Source of the DNA: Clostridia bacterium
Lineage (GTDB): Bacteria; Bacillota; Clostridia; TANB77; UBA1234
Assembly: GCA_900753975.1 (NCBI GenBank)
Contig: CAAEBC010000057.1
Coordinates: 1-33,442 of the forward strand
Direction of reading: 5' to 3'
Length of the DNA: 33,442 nucleotides
Shown here: piece after piece, positions 33,395 to 33,442 of the stretch
Numbering within the stretch: position 1 is the stretch's first letter
How the letters are laid out: each line of letters opens with the position of its first letter
Program-made: the position numbers and the translations under genes
The notes under the pieces: generated by a model
The model's database searches: none
The model's input: the letters and a program-made list of their open reading frames with translations, nothing else
What the model was told of the DNA's origin: nothing

Positions 33395-33442
33395 GGCTTT
33401 GTCAAGGTGGAGATGGCAAAGCCATACTACCTTGACAAAGCC
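33395..33442. repeat. Nested inverted repeat at the window end
   Basis: A perfect 14-bp repeat (33395-33408 inverted at 33429-33442) surrounds a 20-base centre that itself contains TGGC-AAA-GCCA. The repeat runs into the window edge and may be longer. It is richer in G+C than its surroundings and looks like a dispersed repeat of the REP or MITE kind. The stretch 33257-33394 holds no gene that I can see. Confidence 0.7.

Noticed and set aside
1..33442. CRISPR arrays, tRNA or rRNA genes, and transposases
   Set aside because: No regularly spaced direct repeats, no tRNA-like folds and no transposase or integrase frames were found.

Overview
The window is strongly A+T-rich and looks like the chromosome of an uncultured, probably gut-dwelling member of the Clostridia (Bacillota). 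The reasons are the low-GC codon use, strong AGGAGG ribosome binding sites, S-layer-homology surface proteins, Gram-positive peptidoglycan enzymes and a clostridial-type double-OB SSB. This placement is an inference; there is no rRNA marker here.

Layout. (1) 1-689: the tail of a Cys-rich-repeat surface protein. (2) 852-17803: a surface-polysaccharide locus of the Wzx/Wzy type, with a polymerase/ligase, a priming sugar-phosphate transferase, then a tightly packed operon of GT4, GT2, Stealth and GT32 transferases, a fused pyruvyl transferase/FrhB-type iron-sulfur protein, the flippase and a PstS-like binding protein. (3) 17863-19747, minus strand: a large protein of unknown function. (4) 20054-20804 and 20982-22076: a polysaccharide deacetylase and a DUF3137-like membrane protein. 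(5) 22379-26342: a TetR-controlled operon of acyltransferase, two GT8 enzymes and a second acyltransferase, probably making a glycolipid. (6) 26616-29969: a secreted protein with CxxC repeats, Ig-like repeats and three SLH domains. (7) 30051-31192: a peptidoglycan-binding M14 endopeptidase. (8) 31327-32081, minus strand: two small paralogues with visibly higher GC and different codon use, probably foreign. (9) 32327-33256: a tandem-OB SSB and a small XRE regulator. (10) The window ends inside a nested inverted repeat.

The most striking observation is a rule about the codon CGG. Four native genes (a GT4 transferase, the large minus-strand protein, the deacetylase and, twice, the M14 peptidase) are interrupted by a +1 frame break. 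At all five breaks the codon in the incoming frame is CGG. Skipping the C restores the frame and gives a glycine codon (GGN), and the incoming frame otherwise ends at TGA within two to seven codons. Reading the other native genes codon by codon, I found no in-frame CGG, although the trinucleotide occurs dozens of times in the other two phases. A sixth possible site lies at the start of the deacetylase. The pattern suggests that CGG is unassigned or unreadable in this organism and that ribosomes slip +1 there. A sequencing artefact is the main rival, but it would not be expected to respect codon phase. The foreign-looking pair at 31.3-32.1 kb uses CGG three times as an ordinary codon, which fits recent transfer and is also the main counter-evidence.

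The genes fit together as an envelope programme: repeat units are made on undecaprenyl phosphate, decorated (including possible pyruvylation), flipped and polymerised; SLH-domain proteins may bind such a polymer; and the deacetylase and endopeptidase remodel peptidoglycan.
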